A stretch of 64,000 bases of DNA from Maea johnstoni. Lineage: Eukaryota; Annelida; Polychaeta; Spionida; Magelonidae. Position numbers and translations under genes: made by a program. The notes under the pieces are model-generated. The model ran no database searches and was not told the DNA's origin. It worked only from the letters and a program-made list of their open reading frames with translations. The stretch spans positions 32,903,733-32,967,732 of the forward strand of contig OZ012699.1 of assembly GCA_963942565.1 (NCBI GenBank), read 5' to 3'. Positions 8,863 to 21,000 of the stretch are shown here, piece after piece; the first letter of the stretch is position 1; each line of letters begins with the position of its first letter.

Positions 8863-10998
8863 TTAGGTGTTTTGATTCATCATTTTGGTGATGACTTGTG
8901 CTGCAGTAGCTGTCATCTGGTAATTATCTGCAGTTTCCATCACCCGATCCTGGCCGCCACTGCCAGATATCACGTGATCCATGTAGACGACTGCTTCACT
9001 GGAGGGCACGGTGATGGAGTTGAACTCCTCAGGTAGGGACACGTGTGCCGCCGAGCCCTGATCCATATAAACTACTGTGTCCTTTCCCGGTAAAGCCACA
9101 GAACCCAGGCTCGTGGACACTTGTGCTTGTTTGAATTTGTCGTGCGTGGCTTGTATTGGTTGCATATAGACGATATTCTCTCTGGAAGGTCCCATAAAAA
9201 CTACATTCTGGTTTAATGCCACAGACGACTGCAATTTGGAATCTGCTGCAGCCTCAACTTTCTCCCATGGGCTCTTGAAGCTGAGATCGGAGCTTGATAT
9301 TTTATCAACGTCCTTAAGGAGGTCTGCGTGCAACACTGAATGATCTCGGAGCTCAGCCTTGGTGCAGAATCGTTCGTCGCATACGCTACAGGCGAAGATC
9401 TTCCCACCTTTGTGTACTTTCCGCATGTGCCTCTGAGTTATGTGCCACGCACGGAACTTTTTCCCACACACCAAGCAAGGGTATATACAATCATCTGTAG
9501 CACTTTTATGGCATGTCTGGTGCCGATTCAACGCATCCAAGACACGAAAGGCCTTACCGCAAACGTCACAAATGTATGGTTTCTCACCCGTGTGGATTCT
9601 TTCGTCTGTTAATTTCTGACTCCTCGATGTGAACTTTTGCTCGCAATAGGAGCAAGAGTAACGCCACGCCCCCGAGTGAGAGGTTTTGTGATACTTCAGC
9701 CCCGATTTGCTTGTGAACCGCTTCGGGCACTGGTCGCATTTGAACACGCTGATGCCCAAGTGCGATCTCTTGTGGCGGGTAAATTCTAGGTGACCATGAC
9801 AAGTACCTCCGCAGATATTGCACACAAGTTCCTTGTGCTCGTTCTCGATGTGACTGTTAAGTTTCGCGACAGAATTTCTCCGCCTTCCGCATATATAACA
9901 TGGATAAACTGGCGTTGATTCTTCCGACTCATTGAGAGCTCTCACAGATGCATGATGATGTTTTATCTTGTGGCGTTTGACGCCCACTACATCTGCGTAC
10001 ATCTTAGTGCATAAATCACATTTAAAGAACCTTACCATTTTCCCGGGCTCTTTTTCCGACTCCTGCATAACGGAATGAGTGTCGTTTAAATGTGAAGTTC
10101 TTAAATTGCTATTGGGTAATACTTCTTTACATATCTGACACTCAACGGCAGAATTACGTTCATCCTTCTGTCGTAGGTTATGTGCAGATTGACGACAATG
10201 AGTTTTAAGGTCTTCAAATTTCTCGAAGTTCTTATTGCAAGTCTGACATGCATTATGGTATTTGTCCTTATGGCGTACAAGGTTGCTCACCTCCAAGCAC
10301 ATCTTAGTACAAAAATCGCATTTATAGAACCTCTCCATTTTCCCGGGTTCTTTGTTCGACTTCAGCATAACGGAATGAGTGTCTTTTGAATGTAACAATC
10401 TCGTATAGCGATTGGTAAATACTTGTTTACATATCCGACACCGTTCAGAAGGATCATTTGCGTCATGCTTTTTTGGATTGGTCTCTGGTTCTAAACCATA
10501 ATCAAGGAATTCGTCATCATCAGCACCAGAGTCAGGAACTTCAGTTACCTCGAAAGTTTCACTTTTTGTAGACGACTCTTGGACCTTCTCCGCCTTGTCA
10601 CCCAATATTTTTGATCCACCATCCTTTCGGCCATCCAGAAGATACCTTATGGTTTCTACACCTTTCAACTTTCCTGTCTTGCAATCAGTGATTGTGCATC
10701 CACTTTCTGAACCAAAGGCCTCCTGCAACTGCCGATCATTCATGCCCTTCTGTGGTTTTGACTTCGGTGGCGTTTTGCTGACCGAAGCCGCTTTCTTTTG
10801 CAATAGGTTATGTGCCGATTGACGACAATGAGTTCTAAGGTCTTCAAAATTCTCAAAGTTTTCATTGCAAGTCTGACATGCATTATGATGGGTTTCCTTA
10901 TGGCGTACGAGGTGCCCCAGGTGCGAGCACATCTTCGTACAAAAATCGCATTTATAGAACCTTACCATTTTGCCAGGTTCTTCTTTTGACTTCAGCAT
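8863..10998 (-). pseudogene. truncated C2H2 zinc-finger copy, U1
   Basis: An open frame of 711 codons from the first in-frame ATG (10998-10996, MLKSKEEPGKMVRFYKC) to a stop at 8863. It matches the last part of exon C of the intact gene at 57440: 14 of its 21 fingers plus the C-terminal VVYM tail. It lacks exons A and B, the acidic region, seven fingers and any promoter. Upstream of this ATG the frame runs into junction sequence with no other ATG before a stop. This copy has the most changes. In finger 11 the first zinc-binding histidine is aspartate (LTDERIH instead of LTHERIH), so that finger should not fold. The tail also differs (ending MMNQNT). It is probably non-functional, although expression of a short finger protein cannot be excluded. 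Confidence 0.75.
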
Positions 10999-11004
10999 AA
11001 CATT
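10994..11004. other. array junction scar
   Basis: Exon sequence CAGCATAAC joins left-flank sequence TTCTTGTCTG through two extra bases, AT. The same scar (CAGCATAGC in later units) recurs at about 18076-18086, 25154-25164, 32232-32242, 45420-45430 and 52492-52502. The intact gene continues CAGCATAACGGAATG at 59571, and the left flank reads CAACAGTTCTTG at 3121. Confidence 0.85.
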
Positions 11005-11216
11005 TCTTGTCTGTATCTTTTGTATTGTGCGAAATGCGTTCAATAAAGATACTACTGCATGTACTATTACCCCCCCTTTTCCTGTCGTTCTTTACAAATT
11101 GGTGACTAGCCATTATAGTAAAGAGTGGAGGTGATCGGATTACCGAGGAAAACATTGACTATAGCACTGTTATATTCTCACATTTCCCTAGCAGGATTCG
11201 AACCCTGGCTCATTTT

Positions 11217-11510
11217 GTGATAGATAGACCCCAAGGAAGCTGTGGTGTATGGGATATACCAAGGTGTTACGAGGCGTAGCCGAGTAACCCCGAGGGTATC
11301 CCATACACCACAGCTTCCGAGGAGTCTATGTGGCTTGTACCACAGTTGACTGCCTTCCACCAATCAGAGGCTGAGAAGAGTATACCCTTGGGTATCACCT
11401 TTGGTTTTAGGCAGCTTAGAGAACAAAGGCTTGAAAAGTGTGGGTTATGTCCTATAACCCTACACTTTTCGAGGCCTCTGATTGGTGGAAGGCAAGCAAC
11501 TGTGGTACAA
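11217..11510. mobile_element. double-hairpin element inside SINE head
   Basis: A 294-bp insert between the A and B boxes of the SINE, absent from U1. It consists of two adjacent palindromes. 11224-11329 has arms of about 33 bp (GGAAGCTGTGGTGTATGGG and complement) with an inner GTTACGAGG..GTAACCCC. 11335-11510 has arms of about 38 bp (TTGTACCACAGTTG, CCTTCCACCAATCAGAGGC) with an inner AAAAGTGTGGGTTAT stem. Copies: 18299-18593, 25377-25671, 32455-32749, 45643-45937, 52715-53009. No target duplication is evident. Confidence 0.7.
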
Positions 11511-14500
11511 CAGCCGTTAATACATTTGGTATCCCGCCAGGGACCACAGAATGTTCCTTATGCCCCACTCACGCCGGAGTCCCACTGTCGTACGATTTCA
11601 AAATCAGAAGGCCACACCCAACAATTTTACTTATCGTGCGACAAACGGATCCAAGTCCAGGTCCAAAAACGGAATCGGAACCATCTTAAAAAGATGTTCT
11701 GCTGGTTTGCTATCCTGTTCCCAAATTAGTACCAATTTCGAAAAGTCGCAAGTCACATTCTTGACCTGCGATTATCGTACGAAATTTCGAAATGTCGGTT
11801 GGATTCATAATATCTTTTTTATTTTTTAAAGACCGGAATTTCACTTTTATTCTTCGGAACTAAACAAAAATTTCCGAAACATGTGGATGGGAGACGTGGG
11901 ATATGATCTGACCATGGAATGCCATATGACAAATAATTCAACTTCTGATAAAACGTTCAACTTAGGGATGTATCTGTATCAGTTCTTTTGTTCTTAGAAT
12001 TGTGTATATTTTGGATAAGACAAGTTATACTTTTTGGGACAAAACTAAAGAAAATGGAAAAAATAAATTGCTTGATAGAGACAAATTTGTGATTTTTGAA
12101 AATTGGCCATCTAAGAGAAAAAGGCTGCCAAGGCGCACATTTTCATTTTTATTTTCCGCTCATTCTGATTTGTTTGTGAGCAAAAAATAAATTGCCAATG
12201 TTCATATAAAACGTAAATTTGCATGTAGTTCATGGAGTAGGTCCTCTTTCTGCTTGCGCAAACTATACTATATCTTTTGCACAGCCTAAACTCGAATTAG
12301 AGGGGCTAAATTAAAAATGAATAACTTTTTCTCAAAAATGAACATAAATATAGGACAATTTATCACACATAATTACACGTAATAAATTGTAAAAAAAAAT
12401 TAGTTCAGAGAATTATTTTTTTATTTTTTCGATATATGTTCTTGCTCCGTAAATTTGCTTTCAACATACAAAACGTGGGGGGTTTCCGAGTTACTTTTCT
12501 TGCAACAGAGCTACGAGTGGTAGGGTACGTGTTATGCTTTTCCGCAAATAAAATTGGCCATGTCCCGGGGCTACAATAGGGGAGTTCCCTTTGTCGGAGT
12601 CTCTACCCATATGGTCTCGGTGAACTAATTCCAAAGCTGACGGGTGAATTTCAGCTGTGGTATGACAAAAATGCTTGGCTAGCTCCAAAACTAGTCATCC
12701 TTTCACACCTAAAGTTGTTATTATTTTGATCAGAACATTCTCCTCTTTTAAATTAAGCCAAAAAAATTAGGGGTCATATCGTGATTTTTTTTTCTATGGG
12801 CCAACATAGGTCAGAGTGACAGATTGGCCCTCTGGTGGCCAAAGTCAGAAACGAGTCAGCATACAAACAAACTCGATCACTTCCAGCTTGGTATTCATAC
12901 GCCCGTGCAACAAACTTCACTTTATGGGCAAAAAACAAAAGCCCAGTCCCTACCCATTCCAAAAATACCATATTTGTTGAATAAAGTTGTATATATCTCC
13001 ATTTATAGGCCTCAATCGTCCCTACCCCCAGTTTTAATAGGGACTATGCAATGCTACTACTCGGATGGATACACCATTTAGTTCACCGAGACCTTGTTAG
13101 CTAATTGTGTGCAGTCAGTGGAGACGTCAACTAAGGGTGTTTACGTTATGCTTAGGACTATTCAAGAAAGAAAAGATTAAAAGAGGGGGAAACCCACCAA
13201 TTTCAAACCTACACAAAATGATTTCTAGATCAACGATTTTGAATTAATTAACTTGAAGACCCCCCATCCTAATGCCCATCCCCATCCTAATGTATTTCTT
13301 TCTACAATACCCAATCCGGAAAATTATTCAAGCAACACAATCAAATTGTAAACAAGTCTTTATTACATGAACCAGAGAATTTGTCACCAATAGACTATAA
13401 CAACACTGTGCAATTTCAATTTTGGCCACTGGTTCCATTTGCCTGGAATTGAAAACCATCTTAACCCTGTCATATTGGTATTCATTGGAAAGCTCTCGCC
13501 GAGTAATCTCAGGTCAGTACCCATATGCCAGAGTTTCAGTAATTTTTAACGTTTTTTTTCATCATTTTGCCCACCAGCAGGAAAAAGGTTAATACATTAA
13601 TGCTCACAGCGACCAAAAGCAGCTGGACAAACTTGATGAACTCTTACAGCCAAAAGCAAAGTTGGAAAATTACTTGAAGAGGATAAGTTATTCTAAAATC
13701 TCTCTTTCAAATATTTTGTAAAATATTTGCTTTGTTTAGACACTATGGGTACGCTGAATTGGGTTTTTAACTCTTTTGAGTTCAAATTGTAAATTTCCCA
13801 ACAAATGTCTGATGCCAAATTGCAGTGGGGATTTTTGGTTAAAATCCAGTACCAGATTGTTCATGTTTGATAATCTTATAAAAGTTTGGTCCACCACAGT
13901 CATGCAAAATATCAAAATGAACCTTGAATAGAGCGCAATATTCAGACAGCCAACTGCCTAATTTTCACCAGCAATGTAGGCAGTCTTTTAGATTGCCAAG
14001 TCTGGCTCTTCTTTAAGCGAAATTGATTATCTCACACCCATATACACGTGCATGGTTCTCTCAGTTATGTGGCCACATACTCAGTTATGCGTGTGTGGCT
14101 TTAGAAGGGTTGATATTATTGTTATCAAAAGTCATGAAGCAGAGAGCAAGGAGTATTTTAGAGGAAACATTTACAAATGGAAATATTTACAAATATACAT
14201 TTACCACTTTTTCTCAATGATGATGGAGCTAAGTTTAAAGTACTATTTTATAGTAAATTAATTCAACACGTCCAATGTCTTATTATCAAGTCAACGCAAA
14301 TCAAACAATGGCATTCTCTCATTTAAGTGTTTCTGACTGGAGTGTACACATGATCCAACAACTTTGATCATAACTCATCAACTTGTAGTAATTTTCAAAA
14401 ACAATTTAAAAAAAGATCATGAAACTCAACTTTAAAAACACCTTTCAATTAAATATTTCTCAAACATCATGATATTTCCATGTGACAGGTCATGTGTATA

Positions 14501-15944
14501 CTCTAGGGTTAACCCTTTCATGCCTGAAGGTCTCTTTGACCTGGAGTCCAAAATCCAAGTCTTTAATACCAAGTCTTTAACGAAATTAACACTAAAATAT
14601 TTTGATGAGTTATTAGTTTATGTCTAGATATCATTTCCCCAACACATGATTTAAAAGAACTGCTCATATTAGAGAGATATCCCAAAAAAAGTCAGCAACA
14701 GGGTCTTAGCCAGGATTTAGAAACTGGGTGCCCACAATTGGCAATTGTGAAATTTTTGGGCGTCCAAATTTTTAAGGGGGACCACAATATACTCAGATTC
14801 CAACCATAAACATGTACACATTTATCAAAACAAGGGATGGTATCCTTATACAATGTCATGGGAATTATATGGAGATGAAAAATATCAATTATAAGCTTGA
14901 GATTTACATTTTGAGAAATTCCTTTCAAATTTTTTTGGTGTCCTGAGAAGAGCTTTTTAAGGGGTTGGGTGTCCGAAAAAACACCTAGAAGCCCTGCTGG
15001 CTAAGACCATGGTCAGCAATTTGTGGTATTTCTGGGCATCAATTAACAGTTATACCTGCCAAACAAAAACAGCGGACAATTTCCTTGAAACCTTTCATAT
15101 GACAAAACGTTAAGGAAATATGTGAAATGCAAAATGTTAATTAGATCACTACTAAAACCCTCCTTTAACAAATAATTTGTTATTAAAATGGTAAGTAATT
15201 CTTAAGTTGTTTCCTAATGTATCGTAGAACCAAATATTAATTTGCAGGAAAACTCTTAAGCATAAATATGACTAGGACCCTGTTAGAATATTGGGTATGT
15301 GGCCCTCTCTTTAAAATAGCTAAAATGTCCCAGTCTTGAGCAGATGCCTACATAGAGTATACAAATATATAGTATACACATACTTCAACTCTGAGCCAAT
15401 TAACCCTTCCAATGCTGAGACTACTTTTGTCCAAAGCACAAGAAAGCTAATCACACTGGTATTCATTGGAAAGCTCTCGCTGAGTACTCTCAGATGAGTA
15501 CCCATTTTCCAGGGTTTCAGTCATTTTCTAAGGATTATTGAAAACCATCTAAACCCTGTCATGTCGGTATTCATTGGAAAGCTCTCGCCGAGTACTCTCA
15601 GATGAGTACCCATTTGCCAGGGTTTCAGTCATTTTTCTGGTTTTCTGCATCTTTTTGCATTGGCCAAATTAGCCACCAGCAGCATAACGGTGAGGGATGC
15701 AAGTATACCCTTATGCTGCTGGCACCTAATTCGGCCAATAAAAAATGATGCAAAAACCCCTGAAAAATGACTGAAAACCTGGCACATGGGTACTCATATG
15801 AGAGTACTCATAGCCATCTTTCTAATGAATACCAACATGAGAGGGTTTTAAAAGTTTTTAAAAATAATTGCGTGCTGGCGCTTTTGACAAAATTAGCCTC
15901 AGCATAGGAAGGGTAAAATTCTGATTAAATCAACCACTAGATGT

Positions 15945-18080
15945 TTAGGTGTTTTCATTCATCATTTTGGTGATGACTTGTGCTGCAGCAGCTGTCATCT
16001 GGTAATTATCCTCAGTTTCCATCACGCGATCCTGGCCTCCACTGCCAGATATCACGTGTTCCATGTAGACGACTGCTTCACTGGAGGGCACAGTGATGGA
16101 GTTGAATTCCTCAGGTAGGGACACGTGTGCCGCCGAGCCCTGATCCATATAAACTACTGTGTCATTTCCCGATAAAGCCACAGAACCCAGGCTCCTGGAC
16201 ACTTGTGCTTGTTTGAATTTGTTGTGCGTGGCTTGTATTGGTTGCATATAGACAATATTCTCTCTGGAAGGTCCCATATAAACTACATTCTGGTTTAATG
16301 CCATAGACGACTGCAATTTGGAATCTGCTGCAGCCTCAACTTTCTCCCATGGGCTCTTGAAGCTGAGATCGGAGCTTGAGATATTATCAATGTCCTTCAG
16401 GAGATCTGCGTGCAACACTGAATGATCTCGGAGCTCAGCCTTGGTGCAGAATCGTTCGTCGCATACGCTACAGGCGAAGATCTTCCCACCTTTGTGTACT
16501 TTCCGCATGTGCCTCTGAGTTATGTGCCACGCACGGAACTTTTTCCCACACACCAAGCAAGGGTATATACAATCATCTGTAGCACTTTTATGGCATGTCT
16601 GGTGCCGATTCAACGCATCCAAGACACGAAAGGCCTTACCGCAAACGTCACAAATGTATGGTTTCTCACCCGTGTGGATTCTTTCGTGTGTTAATTTCTG
16701 ACTCCTCGATGTGAACTTTTGCTCGCAATAGGAGCAAGAGTAACGCCACGCCCCCGAGTGAGAGGTTTTGTGATACTTCAGCCCCGATTTGCTTGTGAAC
16801 CGCTTCGGGCACTGGTCGCATTTGAACACGCTGATGCCCAAGTGCGATCTCTTGTGGCGGGTAAATTCTAGGTGACCATGACAAGTACCTCCGCAGATAT
16901 TGCACACAAGTTCCTTGTGCTCGTTCTCGATGTGACTGTTAAGTTTCGCGACAGAATTTCTCCGCCTTCCGCATATATAACATGGATAAACTGGCGTTGA
17001 TTCTTCCGACTCATTGAGAGCTCTCACAGATGCATGATGATGTTTTATCTTGTGGCGTTTGACGCCCACTACATCTGCGTACATCTTAGTGCATAAATCA
17101 CATTTAAAGAACCTTACCATTTTCCCGGGCTCTTTTTCCGACTCCTGCATAACGGAATGAGTGTCGTTTAAATGTGACGTTCTTAAATTGCTATTGGGTA
17201 ATACTTCTTTACATATCTGACACTCAACGGCAGAATTACGTGCATCCTTCTGTCGTAGGTTATGTGCAGATTGACGACAATGAGTTTTAAGGTCTTCAAA
17301 TTTCTCGAAGTTCTTATTGCAAGTCTGACATGCATTATGGTATTTGTCCTTATGGCGTACAAGGTTGCTCACCTCCAAGCACATCTTAGTACAAAAATCG
17401 CATTTATAGAACCTCTCCATTTTCCCGGGTTCTTTGTTCGACTTCAGCATAACGGAATGAGTGTCTTTTGAATGTAACAATCTCGTATAACGATTGGTAA
17501 ATACTTGTTTACATATCCGACACCGTTCAGAAGGATCATTTGCGTCATGCTTTTTTGGATTGGTCTCTGGTTCTAAACCATAATCAAGGAATTCGTCATC
17601 ATCAGCACCAGAGTCAGGAACTTCAGTTACCTCGAAAGTTTCACTTTTTGTAGACGACTCTTGGACCTTCTCCGCCTTGTCACCCAATATTTTTGATCCA
17701 CCATCCTTTCGGCCATCCAGAAGATACCTTATGGTTTCTACACCTTTCAACTTTCCTGTCTTGCAATCAGTGATTGTGCATCCACTTTCTGAACCAAAGG
17801 CCTCCTGCAACTGCCGATCATTCATGCCCTTCTGTGGTTTTGACTTCGGTGGCGTTTTGCTGACCGAAGCCGCTTTCTTTTGCAATAGGTTATGTGCCGA
17901 TTGACGACAATGAGTTCTAAGGTCTTCAAAATTCTCAAAGTTTTCATTGCAAGTCTGACATGCATTATGATGGGTTTCCTTATGGCGTACGAGGTGCCCC
18001 AGGTGCGAGCACATCTTCGTACAAAAATCGCATTTATAGAACCTTACCATTTTGCCAGGTTCTTCTTTTGACTTCAGCAT
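15945..18080 (-). pseudogene. truncated C2H2 zinc-finger copy, U2
   Basis: 711 codons from ATG 18080-18078. The protein is identical to the U3 and U4 copies. All 14 fingers keep their cysteines and histidines, including LTHERIHTGEKP. It differs from the intact gene by scattered substitutions (for example GHLVRHKETHH against GNLVRHKESHH, and SRSLGSVALSGND in the tail). The region upstream of the ATG is the unit edge, not the parental intron, so no native promoter or splice acceptor is present. If it were transcribed, the product would be a compact poly-finger protein without the N-terminal domain. Confidence 0.7.
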
Positions 18081-18085
18081 AGCAT

Positions 18086-21000
18086 TTCTTGTCTGTATCT
18101 TTTGTATTGTGCGAAATGCGTTCAATAAAGATACTACTGCATGTACTATTACCTCCCCTTTTCCTGTCGTTCTTTACAAATTGGTGACTAGCCATTATAG
18201 TAAAGAGTGGAGGCGATCGGATTACCGAGGAAAACATTGACTCTAGCACTGTTATATTCTCGCATTCCCCTAGCAGGAGTCGAACCCTGGCTCATTTTGT
18301 GATAGATAGACCCCAAGGAAGCTGTGGTGTATGGGATATACCCAAGGTGTTACGAGGCGTAGCCGAGTAACCCCGAGGGTATCCCATACACCACAGCTTC
18401 CGAGGAGTCTATGTGGCTTGTACCACAGTTGACTGCCTTCCACCAATCACAGGCCGAGAAGAGTATACCCTTGGGTATCACCTTTGGTTTTAGGCAGCTT
18501 AGAGAACAAAGGCTTGAAAAGTGTGGGTTATGTCCTATAACCCTACACTTTTCGAGGCCTCTGATTGGTGGAAGGCAAGCAACTGTGGTACAACAGCCGT
18601 TAATACATTTGGTATCCCGCCAGGGACCACAGAATGTTCCTTATGCCCCACTCACGCCGGAGTCCCACTGTCGTACGATTTCAAAATCAGAAGGCCACAC
18701 CCAACAATTTTACTTATCGTGCGACAAACGGATCCAAGTCCAGGTCCAAAAACGGAATCGGAACCATCTTAAAAAGATGTTCTGCTGGTTTGCTATCCTG
18801 TTCCCAAATTAGTACCAATTTAGAAAAGTCGTAAGTCACATTCTTGACCTGTGATTATCGTACGACATTTCGAAATGTCGCTGGATTCATAATATCTTCT
18901 TTTTTCTTAAGACTGGAATTTCACTTTTATTCTTCGGAACTAAACAATAATTTCCGAAACATTTGGATGGGAGACGTGGGATATGATCTGACCATGGAAT
19001 GCCAATGACAAATAATTTAACTTCTGATAAAACGTTCAACTTAGGGATGCCTGTATCAGTTCTTTTGTTCTTAGAATTGTGTATATTTTGGATAAGACAA
19101 GTTATACTTTTTGGGACAAAACTAAAGAAAATGGAAAAAATAAATTGCTTGATAGAGACAAATTTGTGATTTTTGAAAACTGGCCATCTAAGAGAAAACG
19201 GCTGCCAAGGCGCACATTTTCATTTTTATTTTCCGCTCATTCTGATTTGTTTGTGAGCAAAAAATTAATTGCCAATGTTCATATAAAACGTAAATTTGCA
19301 TGTAGTTCATGGAGTAGGTCCTCTTTCTGCTTGCGCAAACTATACTATATCTTTTGCACAGCTTAAACTCGAATTAGAGGGGCTGAATTAAAAATGAATA
19401 ACTTTTTCTCAAAAATGAACATAAATATAGGACAATTTATCACACATAATTACACGTAATAAATTGTAAAAAAAAAATTAGTTCAGAGAATTCTTTTTTT
19501 ATTTTTTCGATATATGTTCTTGCTCCGTAAATTTGCTTTCAACATACAAAACGTGGGGGATTTCCGAGTTACTTTTCTTGCAACAGAGCTACGAGTGGTA
19601 GGGTACGTGTTATGCTTTTCCGCAAATAAGATTGGCCATGTCCCGGGGCTACAATAGGGGAGTTCCCTTTGTCGGAGTCTCTACCCATATGGTCTCGGTG
19701 AACTAATTCCAAAGCTGACGGGTGAATTTCAGCTGTGGTATGACAAAAATGCTTGGCTAGCTCCAAAACTAGTCATCCTTTCACACCTAAAGTTGTTATT
19801 ATTTTGATCAGAACATTCTCCTCTTTTAAATTAAGCCAAAAAAATTAGGGGTCATATCGTGATTTTTTTTTCTATGGGCCAACATAGGTCAGAGTGACAG
19901 ATTGGCCCTCTGGTGGCCAAAGTCAGAAACGAGTCAGCATACAAACAAACTCGATCACTTCCAGCTTGGTATTCATACGCCCGTGCAACAAACTTCACTT
20001 TATGGGCAAAAAACAAAAGCCCAGTCCCTACCCATTCCAAAAATACCATATTTGTTGAATAAAGTTGTATATATCTCCATTTATAGGCCTCAATCGTCCC
20101 TACCCCCAGTTTTAATAGGGACTATGCAATGCTACTACTCGGATGGATACACCATTTAGTTCACCGAGACCTTGTTAGCTAATTGTGTGCAGTCAGTGGA
20201 GACGTCAACTAAGGGTGTTTACGTTATGCTTAGGACTATTCAAGAAAGAAAAGATTAAAAGAGGGGGAAACCCACCAATTTCAAACCTACACAAAATGAT
20301 TTCTAGATCAACGATTTTGAATTAATTAACTTGAAGACCCCCCATCCTAATGCCCATCCCCATCCTAATGTATTTCTTTCTACAATACCCAATCCGGAAA
20401 ATTATTCAAGCAACACAATCAAATTGTAAACAAGTCTTTATTACATGAACCAGAGAATTTGTCACCAATAGACTATAACAACACTGTGCAATTTCAATTT
20501 TGGCCACTGGTTCCATTTGCCTGGAATTGAAAACCATCTTAACCCTGTCATATTGGTATTCATTGGAAAGCTCTCGCCGAGTAATCTCAGGTCAGTACCC
20601 ATATGCCAGAGTTTCAGTAATTTTTAACGTTTTTTTTCATCATTTTGCCCACCAGCAGGAAAAAGGTTAATACATTAATGCTCACAGCGACCAAAAGCAG
20701 CTGGACAAACTTGATGAACTCTTACAGCCAAAAGCAAAGTTGGAAAATTACTTGAAGAGGATAAGTTATTCTAAAATCTCTCTTTCAAATATTTTGTAAA
20801 ATATTTGCTTTGTTTAGACACTATGGGTACGCTGAATTGGGTTTTTAACTCTTTTGAGTTCAAATTGTAAATTTCCCAACAAATGTCTGATGCCAAATTG
20901 CAGTGGGGATTTTTGGTTAAAATCCAGTACCAGATTGTTCATGTTTGATAATCTTATAAAAGTTTGGTCCACCACAGTCATGCAAAATATCAAAATGAAC

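Larger units (their letters stand above)
3126..11003. repeat. tandem array unit U1 (oldest)
   Basis: The first of seven head-to-tail units, 7878 bp. It runs from the left-flank breakpoint to the junction inside the truncated zinc-finger exon. It is longer than the others because it carries two CTTRG MITEs (3241-3517, 5227-5517) and a 512-bp insert (7393-7904). It lacks the 294-bp double hairpin that all later units have. Scattered substitutions separate it from U2-U7 along its whole length, so it split from them first. Confidence 0.9.
11004..18085. repeat. tandem array unit U2
   Basis: 7082 bp. The left part, to about 12.55 kb, differs from U3 at many sites and shares several bases with U1 (for example AAAATTGGCC and GCAAAAAATAAATTGCC). 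The rest looks almost identical to U3 and U4. This abrupt change marks an exchange or conversion endpoint. Confidence 0.9.

Noticed and set aside
10999-11043. A new N-terminal leader (NAFRTIQKIQTR) created by the array junction
   Set aside because: The frame there begins at TTG, not ATG, and no in-frame ATG occurs before an upstream stop. The first usable start is the native methionine of MLKSKEEPG, so no chimeric leader is claimed.
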